Below, in pieces: positions 37,058 to 45,935 of a stretch of 64,000 nucleotides of DNA (positions are counted from its first letter, which is position 1; every line of letters begins with the position of its first letter). Source of the DNA: Aestuariivivens insulae (GTDB lineage: Bacteria; Bacteroidota; Bacteroidia; Flavobacteriales; Flavobacteriaceae); contig NZ_JAKMCS010000008.1 in assembly GCF_022662195.1 (NCBI RefSeq), forward strand, positions 1 to 64,000. Direction: 5' to 3'. Made by a program: the position numbers and the translations under genes. The notes below the pieces were generated by a model. It did not search any database, was not told the DNA's origin, and saw nothing but the letters and a program-made list of their open reading frames with translations.

Positions 37058-38515
37058 ATGGGGCAAAGTCAAATAAAATCACTTTTTCTTTTAATAATAG
37101 TTTTAATTTCATGTAAGCAAAGCGAAAAAGATTTGGTCGTTGAGTCACAAATCAATAAAAATCAAGACCAACCCAATATTGTGTTGATCATGACCGATCA
37201 ACATCAAGCCGAAGCCATGAGTATAGTAGGTAACACCAACTTGCATACGCCCAATTTGGATAAGCTGGCAAAATCAGGTATTCGTTTTGATAATGCCTAT
37301 GTTACCTTTCCGTTATGCACGCCATCACGTTCCAGTCTATTTACAGGCAAAATGCCCCATAGCTTAGGAGTCAATTCTAATACAGAAGGCGATAATACTT
37401 TAAATAAAAAAGATAAGGAATTAGGACTTGGTAATGTTTTAACAAAAGCAGGATATCATTGTGCCTATGGTGGGAAATGGCATGCCCATGAGGCCGCTAT
37501 GGTTGAAGGGAATGGTTTTGAAAAAATCGCCGATTTTGGTGATATACCATTAGCAGAAAAAACCATTGAATATTTAAAGTCGAGAAAAGATAAGGCACAA
37601 CCGTTCTTTTTGGTAACGTCTTTTGATAATCCGCATAACATTTGTGAATGGGCAAGAAATCAACCCCTGCCATATGGTAATGTTCCATCAGTGGCTTTAA
37701 ACGAAACGCCAGAATTGCCTATTAATTTTAAAAAGTCTGATGCCTTTCCAGAAGCATTACAAATTGAACAAACCACTAATAAAAAGGTCTATCCTACGCA
37801 GCATTATACCGAAGAAGATTGGAGGCAGTATCGTTATGCCTATTACAGATTGGTTGAAAAGGTCGATAAGGAAATAGGCAAAATTATGGATGCTATTGAT
37901 AACTTGGGACTGCGGGACAATACTATAATTATATTTACCAGCGACCATGGCGATGGTAATGCGTCACATGGTTGGAATCAGAAAACGGCCTTGTTTCAAG
38001 AAAGTATAAATGTCCCTTTCATTGTAAATTATAAAGGAAAAAATAATGCTAGGGAGATTGTAAATTCGACTTTAATTTCTAATGGATTGGATTTATATCC
38101 AACAGTTTTGGATTATGCCGGTATTTCTGTTTCCGATACTTTTTTAGGAAAAAGTATTAAACCCCTTATAGCAGGCAAAAAAGATTATGAAAAGCATGAC
38201 CATATTGTTGTTGAGACAAAGTTTGAAGGGAAGCAAGCTTATGGAACTACAGGAAGAGCGGTCATAACGGAAAAGTATAAATACGTTGTGTACAATTGGG
38301 GAAAAAATAGAGAGCAATTTTTCGACCTTCAAAATGACCCTTATGAAATGAATAATCTTATACAATCTAAGGAATACATTCAGCATATAGATGAGTTTAG
38401 ACTCAAATTAATCAATTGGTGTAAGCAAACAAAGGATACCAAGTTTTTAAAACAGACCGTATTGCCATCAAATAGTATTATACAATCAAACGAATTATTT
38501 GATAAATCTTATTAA
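37058..38515 (+). CDS. Sulfatase (S1 family, Cys-type), lipoprotein
   Basis: 485 residues, 2 bp after the PL8 gene. Lipoprotein signal with Cys19 (LLIIVLISC). The signature CTPSRSSLFTGK begins at Cys87. Metal ligands are MTDQHQ near 45-50 and FTSDHGDGNASHG. GGKWHAHE carries the conserved Lys-x-His. It is only distantly like the sulfatase at 32467 (active-site motifs shared, the rest different), suggesting a different target position on the glycan. It is part of the lyase operon. Confidence 0.9.
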   Translation: MGQSQIKSLFLLIIVLISCKQSEKDLVVESQINKNQDQPNIVLIMTDQHQAEAMSIVGNTNLHTPNLDKLAKSGIRFDNAYVTFPLCTPSRSSLFTGKMPHSLGVNSNTEGDNTLNKKDKELGLGNVLTKAGYHCAYGGKWHAHEAAMVEGNGFEKIADFGDIPLAEKTIEYLKSRKDKAQPFFLVTSFDNPHNICEWARNQPLPYGNVPSVALNETPELPINFKKSDAFPEALQIEQTTNKKVYPTQHYTEEDWRQYRYAYYRLVEKVDKEIGKIMDAIDNLGLRDNTIIIFTSDHGDGNASHGWNQKTALFQESINVPFIVNYKGKNNAREIVNSTLISNGLDLYPTVLDYAGISVSDTFLGKSIKPLIAGKKDYEKHDHIVVETKFEGKQAYGTTGRAVITEKYKYVVYNWGKNREQFFDLQNDPYEMNNLIQSKEYIQHIDEFRLKLINWCKQTKDTKFLKQTVLPSNSIIQSNELFDKSY

Positions 38516-38525
38516 ATTGATTATA

Positions 38526-39203
38526 ATGAAATTGTACCAAACAGTTTTAATTATCCTATTGTTATACTTTAACAGTTGCGCTTCACAAACAATTTATAAA
38601 GATGTTTTAAATGATACGAATAACTGGATTGTAGAACAGCAACCAGGAGGAAAAGTGTTATTTGAGGGTAATAGTATAGAAGTTATAGATGCAAAAGGTT
38701 GTACCATCTGGCTTAAAAATGAACTAGAGGGGCCAATAAAGATTCAATACCACATTACCATTATTGATGAGGGAGGGCCTTATGATAGGGTTTCGGACAT
38801 GAACTGCTTTTGGATGGCCAACGATCCAGAAAACCCAGATGACTTTTTTAAGGATTCAAAAAACCGTGCAGGCCGTTTTCCAAACTATCATCATTTAAAA
38901 CTATATTATGTTGGATATGGCGGGCATAATAATACCAAAACAAGGTTTAGAAGATATAATGGTAATATAGATAGGCCATTATTGCCAGAGCATGATCTGT
39001 CTGATAAAAAGTTTATGATTACAGCTAATAAAGAAATGCATATTGAAATTGTGGTAAAAGAAAATTACACCAGTTATTCCAGAGATGGAGAAATCCTATT
39101 TGAAATTAATGATCCCGAACCTTATAAGAGTGGTTACTTTGGATTTAGAACTGTTAATAATCACATGAAAATCAATAGTTTTAAAATAACTCAATTAAAT
39201 TAA
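38526..39203 (+). CDS. DUF6250-like lipoprotein
   Basis: 225 residues from ATG 38526; an upstream ATG (38499) lies inside the sulfatase gene and I reject it. Lipoprotein-like signal (ILLLYFNSC). The body looks like a concanavalin-type beta-sandwich: YHITIIDEGGPYDRVSDMNCFWMANDPE, RFPNYHHLKLYYVGYGGHNNTKTRFRRY, ending with SGYFGFRTVNNHMKINSFKI. I associate these strings with DUF6250. Its position in a lyase/sulfatase operon suggests an enzyme or binding protein for glycosaminoglycan fragments. The conserved His, Tyr and Arg in the middle would suit a lyase, but this is speculation. Confidence 0.7.
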   Translation: MKLYQTVLIILLLYFNSCASQTIYKDVLNDTNNWIVEQQPGGKVLFEGNSIEVIDAKGCTIWLKNELEGPIKIQYHITIIDEGGPYDRVSDMNCFWMANDPENPDDFFKDSKNRAGRFPNYHHLKLYYVGYGGHNNTKTRFRRYNGNIDRPLLPEHDLSDKKFMITANKEMHIEIVVKENYTSYSRDGEILFEINDPEPYKSGYFGFRTVNNHMKINSFKITQLN

Positions 39204-39241
39204 TACATTAAATTAAATAGATGGTTAAATTAAAGAATATC

Positions 39242-40825
39242 ATGAAATTAAAAACCGCTTACCTTTTTATTCTTTCCATTATATGCATAAGCACATCTTT
39301 GGCCCAGACTATTTTGCCAACACCAATGGAGGTTAAAACTTTGGATTCAAAATTTGAATTTAAAACTTCCATAAAATTGGCCTATGATACGAATTGTTTG
39401 CAATCTGCCCAATGGCTTGCAGATAAGTTGGGGATATATGTACAGGTGGAAAAAGAGGAGTCTACTGTTGGTGATATTGTTTTAAGCTGTAAAAGAGCTA
39501 ATAAAGATTTAGGTCATGAAGGTTATGAGTTACGAGTGGATCATGATGGTATAAAGATTTCTTCAAATGGAGATACAGGAATTTTTTATGGTATACAAAG
39601 CTTGCTTCAATTATTACCTGTAGAGGTGCAGGCAGGAAAAAACTACAACCTAAAAGGATTTACCATTGAGGGGGTTACTATAGCCGACCAACCAAAATAT
39701 AGTTGGAGAAGCTTTATGATAGATTCAGGTAGGCAGTACCAATCGCCAGAATTTATCAAGCGCTATTTAAATTATATGGCCATATTGAAGATGAATGTAT
39801 TCCATTGGCATCTTACAGAAGGGCAAGGTTGGCGTATTGAAATTAAAAAATACCCTAAGCTTACCGAAATTGGCTCGAAAGTAGCTACAGGTAAAGAGCA
39901 GCAAGGCTATTATACCCAAGATGAGATTCGTGATATTGTTGCTTATGCCAAAGAATTGCATATTATGGTGGTTCCAGAAATTGATGTACCCGGGCATTCT
40001 GAAGCGGCTTTAATAGCCTATTCCGAAATGACCTGTTTTGGTAAAGCGCCAGAAACCGTTATGGGCTTTTCTTCTAATCTATTTTGTGGTGGTAAAGAAA
40101 GTACCTATGCCTTTATTGAAGATATACTCGATGAAGTTAACGAATTATTTCCCTCACAATATATTCATTTAGGAGGAGATGAAGCCCCAAAGGCCAATTG
40201 GGATAAGTGTCCAAACTGTCTAAAAAAGATTGAAGAAGAACATTTGAACGACACGCACGATCTTCAGCTTTATTTTTCATCTCGGTTGGCCAATTATATG
40301 AAAACAAAAGGAAAGAAAGTTATTTTTTGGGGAGATGTAGTTTATGGTAACGGTACCATATTACCAGATAATGTAGTCATTCAATGGTGGAATTCCAGAG
40401 GGCATGGAGACTTAGCTTTAAAGAATGCTATTAAAAGAGGGCATCCTATTATTTGTAACACCAATCAGTATACCTACCTTAATTTCCCTTTGGTACCTTG
40501 GTCCAGATATAAAGAAAATAGAACATTCGATATAAAAAAGACCTATGAAGAGAACACCAGCGATTTGGAAAACCCAAATGAATTGGTATTAGGTATGGGC
40601 GCTTGCATATGGACAGATTGGTATGTCTTGGAACATATGATCGATCAGCGTGTGTTCCCTCGATTATTTTCATTGGCAGAACAAATGTGGCATAAAGGAG
40701 CAAGGTTGGATTTTGAAACATTTTATGGTAAGGTCAAACAAAAATATCCGTTGTTAACAGCATTGGGAATAGATTATGGACCAGCACTATTAGAAGAAGT
40801 CCCTATAGATTATAAATGGGAGTAA
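39242..40825 (+). CDS. Beta-N-acetylhexosaminidase, GH20 (short form)
   Basis: 527 residues from ATG 39242, chosen because it gives a standard signal peptide (YLFILSIICISTSLAQ); an ATG at 39221 is also in frame. N-terminal GH20 domain to about 150, then SWRSFMIDSGRQYQ, NVFHWHLTEGQGWRIEI, VVPEIDVPGHSEAALIAY, catalytic Asp313-Glu314 in IHLGGDEAPKANW, and WWNSRGHGD. It differs from the GH20 at 28954 by lacking the C-terminal extension and by IDSGRQ in place of LDVSRH. Cysteines near 265-325 (CFGKAP, LFCGGK, DKCPNC) are unusual for the family. It is the last gene of the lyase operon. Confidence 0.92.
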   Translation: MKLKTAYLFILSIICISTSLAQTILPTPMEVKTLDSKFEFKTSIKLAYDTNCLQSAQWLADKLGIYVQVEKEESTVGDIVLSCKRANKDLGHEGYELRVDHDGIKISSNGDTGIFYGIQSLLQLLPVEVQAGKNYNLKGFTIEGVTIADQPKYSWRSFMIDSGRQYQSPEFIKRYLNYMAILKMNVFHWHLTEGQGWRIEIKKYPKLTEIGSKVATGKEQQGYYTQDEIRDIVAYAKELHIMVVPEIDVPGHSEAALIAYSEMTCFGKAPETVMGFSSNLFCGGKESTYAFIEDILDEVNELFPSQYIHLGGDEAPKANWDKCPNCLKKIEEEHLNDTHDLQLYFSSRLANYMKTKGKKVIFWGDVVYGNGTILPDNVVIQWWNSRGHGDLALKNAIKRGHPIICNTNQYTYLNFPLVPWSRYKENRTFDIKKTYEENTSDLENPNELVLGMGACIWTDWYVLEHMIDQRVFPRLFSLAEQMWHKGARLDFETFYGKVKQKYPLLTALGIDYGPALLEEVPIDYKWE

Positions 40826-40892
40826 TTATTATAAAGAAAAGAATTGTATTAAAAATAACTGATTGTCTGTAATCTGCCATAAAACAATTTAT

Positions 40893-40997
40893 ATGTCAGG
40901 TCGAGCATTGGTCGAAAAGAGAATATATTTTCTTTGAAAGCACCTTGCAAAGCAAGTCGAGACCTCATTTTAAATGTGTTAAGTCTAGTAACCTTTC
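40893..40997. repeat. Degenerate flavobacterial intergenic repeat with TCGAG motifs
   Basis: The 242-bp gap before the third sulfatase contains ATGTCAGGTCGAGC, then CAAGTCGAGACCTC further on, as imperfect inverted halves. The block at 47104-47153 has the same opening (ATGTCAGTTCGAG). They look like two diverged members of a dispersed intergenic hairpin family. An open frame on the minus strand here (40849-41034) has no protein features. Confidence 0.4.
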
Positions 40998-41067
40998 GAT
41001 CGGGCTCGAGGAGATAAAACTTTGTGTTAGGCACGGATATTCAATAATAAATAAACATTAGAAAAAC

Positions 41068-42651
41068 ATGTATAGAATGAGATATAACACCATATTACTT
41101 GCTTTTTTAGCATTAACGGTTATAGGATGTAAAAATAAAACATCAGAAAAAGAAGACCCCACAAAAGAACAAAAGCAACCTAATATTGTAATGATCTATG
41201 CCGATGATTTAGGCTATGGAGACATTAGCGCCTACGGGGCCACGACCATCCAAACACCGGCTATCGACAGTCTAGCCAAAGAAGGGATTGCCTTTCATAA
41301 TGCCTATGCCACTGCAGCAACCTGTACACCATCGCGTTATTCACTTTTAACAGGTATGTATGCCTGGAGAAAGAAGGGTAATAGTATTGCTTCTGGAGAT
41401 CAACCACTTTTGTTTGATACATCAAAGCCAACACTGGCCTCAGTATTGCATTCGGCAGGATATAAAACAGGTGTTGTTGGTAAATGGCACTTGGGACTGG
41501 GCGGCCCCGAAGGCCCAGATTGGAATGGAGATTTAAAGCCTGGACCACTTGAGATAGGGTTTGACTATTCGTTCCTCATTCCAGCCACTGGAGATAGAGT
41601 GCCCTGTGTTTTTGTTGAAAACCATAACATTGTAAATCTAGACCCTGCCGACCCTATTCAAGTGAACTATATGGAAAAGGTTGGTAACTGGCCAACAGGT
41701 TCAGAAAATTCGGAGTTATTAAAGATTAAGCCTTCACAAGGGCATGCCAATACCATTGTAAATGGCATTAGCCGTATAGGGTTTATGGAAGGTGGAAAAG
41801 AAGCGCTTTGGGATGATGAAACCATTGCCCAGGAATTGGTAAAAAAATCGATTGGTTTTATAGAAGCCAATAAAAAAGAGCCGTTCTTTCTCTATCTTTC
41901 AACACACGATATCCATGTACCAAGAGTTCCAAATAAAATGTTTCAGGGTAAAAGTGGTATGGGCCCAAGGGGTGATGTTATCTTGCAGTTAGATTGGACC
42001 GTAAACCAAATCATTTCAGCCTTAAAAGCACAACAACTATTAGATAATACCCTTATTATTTTCTCTAGTGACAATGGGCCAGTACTAGATGACGGTTATC
42101 ATGATCAAGCTAGAGAATTAGTAGGCGACCACAAACCAGCTGGAAATTTACGAGGTGGAAAGTATAGTGCTTACGATGGAGGTAGTAAAATTCCATTAAT
42201 TATTAGGTGGCCCGATGGAAAAGGAAAAGGAACGGTTTCCAATGCTATGGTGAGCCAAGTAGATTTTTTTAAATCCTTGGGTAAACTAGCAGGTGTTGAT
42301 ATGTCACAATACAATGCTATGGACAGTCAAGATCAGTTGGCAACCTTAACGGGAGAGGACACAGTAGGAAGAACATCCTTAATTCAGGAAAGCTTTGCAG
42401 GACCATTATCGTACGTCAAGGGTCATTGGAAATATATAGAACCTTTGGACGGTCCTAAACTAGTGCCTTGGGGGCCTATTATCGAAACTGGATTTGAAAC
42501 AGCTCCTCAATTGTATAATTTACAAGAAGACCCAGGAGAGCAAAACAATATCGCCCAGAACCATCCCGATAAAGTTGAAGACCTTCAAGCAGATTTAATG
42601 GAAGCAAGGAAAGGGTTAAGCTTTACCATGTTTAAACCTAAGGTAGAATAA
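41068..42651 (+). CDS. Sulfatase/arylsulfatase (S1 family, Cys-type), lipoprotein
   Basis: 527 residues. Lipoprotein signal with Cys21 (LALTVIGC). Signature CTPSRYSLLTG begins at Cys86. Metal motifs are IYADDLGYGD near 43-52 and FSSDNGPVLDDGY; VVGKWHLGLG carries the Lys-x-His pair. GNLRGGKYSAYDGGSKIPLIIRWP is a feature of arylsulfatase A / GalNAc-6-sulfatase-like S1 enzymes, so 6-O-desulfation of GalNAc is a reasonable guess. It lies 243 bp after the GH20, probably with its own promoter. Confidence 0.9.
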   Translation: MYRMRYNTILLAFLALTVIGCKNKTSEKEDPTKEQKQPNIVMIYADDLGYGDISAYGATTIQTPAIDSLAKEGIAFHNAYATAATCTPSRYSLLTGMYAWRKKGNSIASGDQPLLFDTSKPTLASVLHSAGYKTGVVGKWHLGLGGPEGPDWNGDLKPGPLEIGFDYSFLIPATGDRVPCVFVENHNIVNLDPADPIQVNYMEKVGNWPTGSENSELLKIKPSQGHANTIVNGISRIGFMEGGKEALWDDETIAQELVKKSIGFIEANKKEPFFLYLSTHDIHVPRVPNKMFQGKSGMGPRGDVILQLDWTVNQIISALKAQQLLDNTLIIFSSDNGPVLDDGYHDQARELVGDHKPAGNLRGGKYSAYDGGSKIPLIIRWPDGKGKGTVSNAMVSQVDFFKSLGKLAGVDMSQYNAMDSQDQLATLTGEDTVGRTSLIQESFAGPLSYVKGHWKYIEPLDGPKLVPWGPIIETGFETAPQLYNLQEDPGEQNNIAQNHPDKVEDLQADLMEARKGLSFTMFKPKVE

Positions 42652-42688
42652 TAGTATTTCAGAATAAAACGTAAAATAAATAGAAAAT

Positions 42689-43306
42689 ATGATAATATAT
42701 GGTGCTAAAGATGTCCACTTAAAAACCGTTAAATCCACAACTGGAATTTGTCCAAACTGTAAAATTAAAGGGGAGTTATCTATTAATATATTCAGAAGGC
42801 ATGCTCATATTTTTTGGATACCGTTATTTCCTTTGTGGAAAAAAGGTATTTCAGAATGTAGCCATTGTAAAAAAGTAATGAAGTATAGAGAGATGCCTGA
42901 AAGTGTAAAACTTGAATATCAAAATTTAAAAATTAAAACCAAAGGCCCTATTTGGCAGTTCATAGGAATAATTCTTATTATAGTTTTAGCATTGGGTGTA
43001 ACTGCAATGAATAAATTTGGTAGTAAATCATATCAAAAAGAGAAGTTAGAACTTTTTGCATCTCCTTTGAAAGGAGATGTTTACGAATACGAAATAAGAA
43101 CAGGAAAATATTCAACTTTAAAAGTTAAGCACGTTTCTGCTGATAGTATTTTCTTTTCTCCTAACAATTATGAATCTAGTAGTCTCATTCGATTGTATAA
43201 AATAAATAAAGAAGAAAATTATTCAGATAAAATTTATTCAATGTCAAGAGAAAAGTTAAAAGCAATGTATACTAAAGGGAAGATATTTGGAGTGAAAAGA
43301 GAATGA
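42689..43306 (+). CDS. Zinc-ribbon membrane protein
   Basis: 205 residues. N-terminal zinc ribbon with CPNC (Cys21, Cys24) and CSHC (Cys57, Cys60) flanking HIFWIPLFPLWKKG, a pattern of small zinc-ribbon_15-like proteins. One membrane segment (WQFIGIILIIVLALGVTAM, about 90-108) and a C-terminal soluble part without recognisable motifs follow. It is 37 bp downstream of the sulfatase but nothing links it to glycan use. Two hairpins follow it. Confidence 0.65.
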   Translation: MIIYGAKDVHLKTVKSTTGICPNCKIKGELSINIFRRHAHIFWIPLFPLWKKGISECSHCKKVMKYREMPESVKLEYQNLKIKTKGPIWQFIGIILIIVLALGVTAMNKFGSKSYQKEKLELFASPLKGDVYEYEIRTGKYSTLKVKHVSADSIFFSPNNYESSSLIRLYKINKEENYSDKIYSMSREKLKAMYTKGKIFGVKRE

Positions 43307-43356
43307 TGATCTAGGATAATCAAAAAGCATAAAGTTTAAACAAAACACTTCATTAT

Positions 43357-43402
43357 AAAAGCGAAAGCTTTTTAACTTTAAATAAGGCCGTTCAGGCCTT
43401 TT
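43357..43402 (+). terminator. Two consecutive terminator-like hairpins
   Basis: The first is AAAAGC-GAAA-GCTTTTT (43357-43373), a compact stem with a GNRA-type loop and T-run. The second is AAGGCC-GTTCA-GGCCTT followed by TT (43384-43402). They close the sulfatase/zinc-ribbon unit. The remaining stretch to 43589 shows nothing else apart from ATACCCTTAG around 43507. Confidence 0.7.
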
Positions 43403-43589
43403 ACGCTTTATATCCCCTTCTTTTTGGCTAGTCCGTCCCTCTATTGTTGTTTCATGGGTTTCTAAATTCGTTTTTGGATAGATATGACTTGAGATGAAGT
43501 AGGGGATACCCTTAGTTTTTGTCCTGTTTGGTTCCTATTGAAGACCCAATTGATATGGATTGGAAGTGTAATTAATGGTTGTTCTGAAG

Positions 43590-45410
43590 ATGAATTTCAA
43601 AAAAAAAATAATCACTTTTATAGCATCCTGTTTTATCGTTTCTTTCATTTATGGACAAGGTGGAAGTGCCAATAAATGTATTAATGCAAGACCTTTATGC
43701 GGTGATGGCCGGTTCTCTTATCCTAATACATCAGGTGGCCCTTTTTTTGCTGAATCAGATCCAGATTATGGATGTGTCGGTTATCCATTCAACCCCTCTT
43801 GGTTTTACTTCAAAGTAGCTAAAGACGGAAACATTGGTTTAACGGTTCAACAAAGTTCTGCTTATGCAGGCATTCCAAATTTGGATGCAGATTTCGTGGC
43901 ATATGGGCCGTTCGCCGATGCCAGTTCACCTTGCACATCAGATTTAACAGCATCAAACATTGTGGACTGTGGAAGTTCGCCGTCTGTCGTTGAGTATATA
44001 AACATTCCAAATGCAAAAGAAGGAGACTATTATTTATTGATGATAACCAATTTTACAACAAAACCAGGTTTTATTAGGGTAATCCAAACAGATGGCGCAG
44101 GATTTACAGATTGCAGTATTTTATCCGATAATATCGCCTGCGAAGGAGACTTTATAACCATGGATGCGACAACGCCCAATGCAACTAGCTATATATGGTA
44201 TGAAGAAGTTGCTTGGGGAACAGGCAATTTTGTTGTTATAGCAGGAGAACATAACAAGACTTTTAATGCAGTAGCCTCTAACCATTATAAAGCAGAAGCT
44301 TACGATGTTTTTGGTAACTTATTGAATACATATAATTTTGAAGCATTATTTTTCCAAACCCCTTCAGTACCTTCATCAATAAAGGATTATCCATTGTGTG
44401 ATGCATCGGGAGATGGAAGTATGGAAGCATTATTCGATTTAAGTACTATGGATTCTGAAGTTTTAGGTGGTTTGGATCCCGCTGTGTTTTCGGTATCTTA
44501 TTATGACGATCATGATAAAGCCAATCTGGGAGAAGAGGCATTGCCAGAATTATACAAATCTTCAGAAAAAACAATTTATGCCCGTATAGATAATATAGCT
44601 ACGAGTAGTATATCATGTTTTGACACAGGCAGTTTTAAAATTGTTGTAGAACCACTTCCTGAAATCAGTTTACAAGACCAGTACATATTATGTGTGGACA
44701 CCAATGGCACAGAAGAAATACTTGCCCCACCGATAATAGATACAGGATTCGATGCTGTTAATTACAGCTTTATATGGTCTCTCGATGGCGTTGTATTGCT
44801 AGATGAGACAGATAGTATATTAATACCAAATGAAGAAGGAAGTTACAGCGTAGAAGTAACTAATTTGCTAACGGGTTGTTCTAATAGTACGTCTACTACT
44901 GTGAATTTAAGCTCACCTCCAGACATTTCAGCCTCAGTAACATCTTATGCTTTTACTCAAAGTAATACAATAGAAGCAACAGCAATAGGGAAGGGGTTTG
45001 AGGATTATGAGTTTAGTATAGATTCTGGGGTGTGGCAAGCAAACGGAGCCTTTAACAATGTGAGTTATGGTGAACATATTATAAAAGCAAGAGATATAAA
45101 TGGGTGTGGAGTTTCTGAAACAAAAGTATTTGTAATAGATTATCCGTTTTACTTCACCCCTAACGGAGACAATAACCATGATACTTGGAATATAGTAGGC
45201 GTGGAGCACTTATTAAATGCCAAAGTGTATATATTCGATAGGTATGGCAAATTGATGAAGCAGTTAAGCCCAGGTACTAGCCAAGGTTGGGATGGAAGGT
45301 TTAATGGAACGTTGATGCCCAGTGACGATTATTGGTTTGTTATAGAATATGAAGAACCCTTAGATAAAAGTATAAAGCAATATAGATCCCATTTTGCACT
45401 TAGGAGATAA
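43590..45410 (+). CDS. Secreted protein with T9SS type B (gliding motility-associated) C-terminal domain
   Basis: 606 residues from ATG 43590, which gives a clean signal peptide (FIASCFIVSFIYGQ); an ATG at 43575 is also possible. The N-terminal part has an adhesin-like jelly roll (NPSWFYFKVAKDGNIGLTVQQ, ADFVAYGPF, YYLLMITNF). Ig-like segments follow (SYIWYEEV..., YSFIWSLDGVVLL...SYSVEVTNLLTGCSNS). The end FFTPNGDNNHDTWNIVGVEH...IFDRYGKL...GWDGRFNG...DDYWFVIEY is the standard type B sorting domain. It is an exported surface or matrix protein. A link to the neighbouring glycan genes is not evident. Confidence 0.88.
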   Translation: MNFKKKIITFIASCFIVSFIYGQGGSANKCINARPLCGDGRFSYPNTSGGPFFAESDPDYGCVGYPFNPSWFYFKVAKDGNIGLTVQQSSAYAGIPNLDADFVAYGPFADASSPCTSDLTASNIVDCGSSPSVVEYINIPNAKEGDYYLLMITNFTTKPGFIRVIQTDGAGFTDCSILSDNIACEGDFITMDATTPNATSYIWYEEVAWGTGNFVVIAGEHNKTFNAVASNHYKAEAYDVFGNLLNTYNFEALFFQTPSVPSSIKDYPLCDASGDGSMEALFDLSTMDSEVLGGLDPAVFSVSYYDDHDKANLGEEALPELYKSSEKTIYARIDNIATSSISCFDTGSFKIVVEPLPEISLQDQYILCVDTNGTEEILAPPIIDTGFDAVNYSFIWSLDGVVLLDETDSILIPNEEGSYSVEVTNLLTGCSNSTSTTVNLSSPPDISASVTSYAFTQSNTIEATAIGKGFEDYEFSIDSGVWQANGAFNNVSYGEHIIKARDINGCGVSETKVFVIDYPFYFTPNGDNNHDTWNIVGVEHLLNAKVYIFDRYGKLMKQLSPGTSQGWDGRFNGTLMPSDDYWFVIEYEEPLDKSIKQYRSHFALRR

Positions 45411-45433
45411 TCTCTTTGTTAAGAAAGAGATTT
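45409..45433 (+). terminator. Hairpin at the end of the type B T9SS gene
   Basis: AATCTCTT (45409-45416) pairs with AAGAGATT (45425-45432). It begins within the stop codon of the gene. There is only a short T-run, so it may be a weak terminator. Confidence 0.5.
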
Positions 45434-45906
45434 AAGTAATGCCCAAATATTACCCTCTTATTGAACAATTATTCCCCCCAGCATATTATTTAAAACCTGT
45501 TACTTAGCTTAATATTGAATCTAAGGATTTGGATTGTGAATCAATATGATAAAGCAATATTTGATAATCAAAAGCTGGGTTGAATTGCTAATTCAGTATA
45601 TATAAGCTTGAGTAATGGAGACATTTGCTATCGTTATTTTAATCTTATTGGCACTCAATGTTTTATTGCTATTGTTTAGCTGTAATAAAACAAGTAAATA
45701 ATAGGCATTCTTGGAAGCATAGTGTTTATTAAGAAATAGACTTTTGGCAATCTAGCAAGAGTTTGGTTGTGTGAGATTTCAATTTGTATTTTTTTGTTTT
45801 CATTTAATAGGTAACCCCGTTATTTGGCTTGATTTCCTCTAATTAAAAGTCGTTTTTATTACATTTACTCAACACAAATAAGAGGTAATTATAATTTGAA
45901 ATTAAA
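45434..45906. other. Long intergenic region before kdgK
   Basis: About 470 bp with no large gene. It contains a C-run (ATTCCCCCCAGC, around 45470-45482), one very small open frame (45615-45701, listed separately) and otherwise AT-rich sequence. The kdgK operator begins at 45907. Confidence 0.4.
45615..45701 (+). CDS. Possible 28-residue membrane micropeptide
   Basis: ATG at 45615 opens a 28-codon frame encoding an almost wholly hydrophobic helix (TFAIVILILLALNVLLLLF) followed by SCNKTSK and TAA. Its composition is that of a single-pass membrane peptide or a minimal lipoprotein-like sequence, which is less common by chance than a random frame. There is no homology evidence and no clear promoter. 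Confidence 0.25.
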   Translation: METFAIVILILLALNVLLLLFSCNKTSK

Positions 45907-45924
45907 AATACAATCGATTGTATT
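45907..45924. promoter_or_regulatory. LacI-type operator O2 upstream of kdgK
   Basis: The perfect 18-bp palindrome AATACAATCGATTGTATT is identical to the core of the operator at 6556-6587. It lies 69 bp before the kdgK start and just upstream of a -7 element, so a bound repressor would cover the -33 region. Confidence 0.85.
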
Positions 45925-45935
45925 AAAAAATATTC

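Noticed and set aside
40849-41034. 61-codon open frame on the minus strand before the third sulfatase
   Set aside because: It coincides with a degenerate intergenic repeat, and the translation has no recognisable feature.
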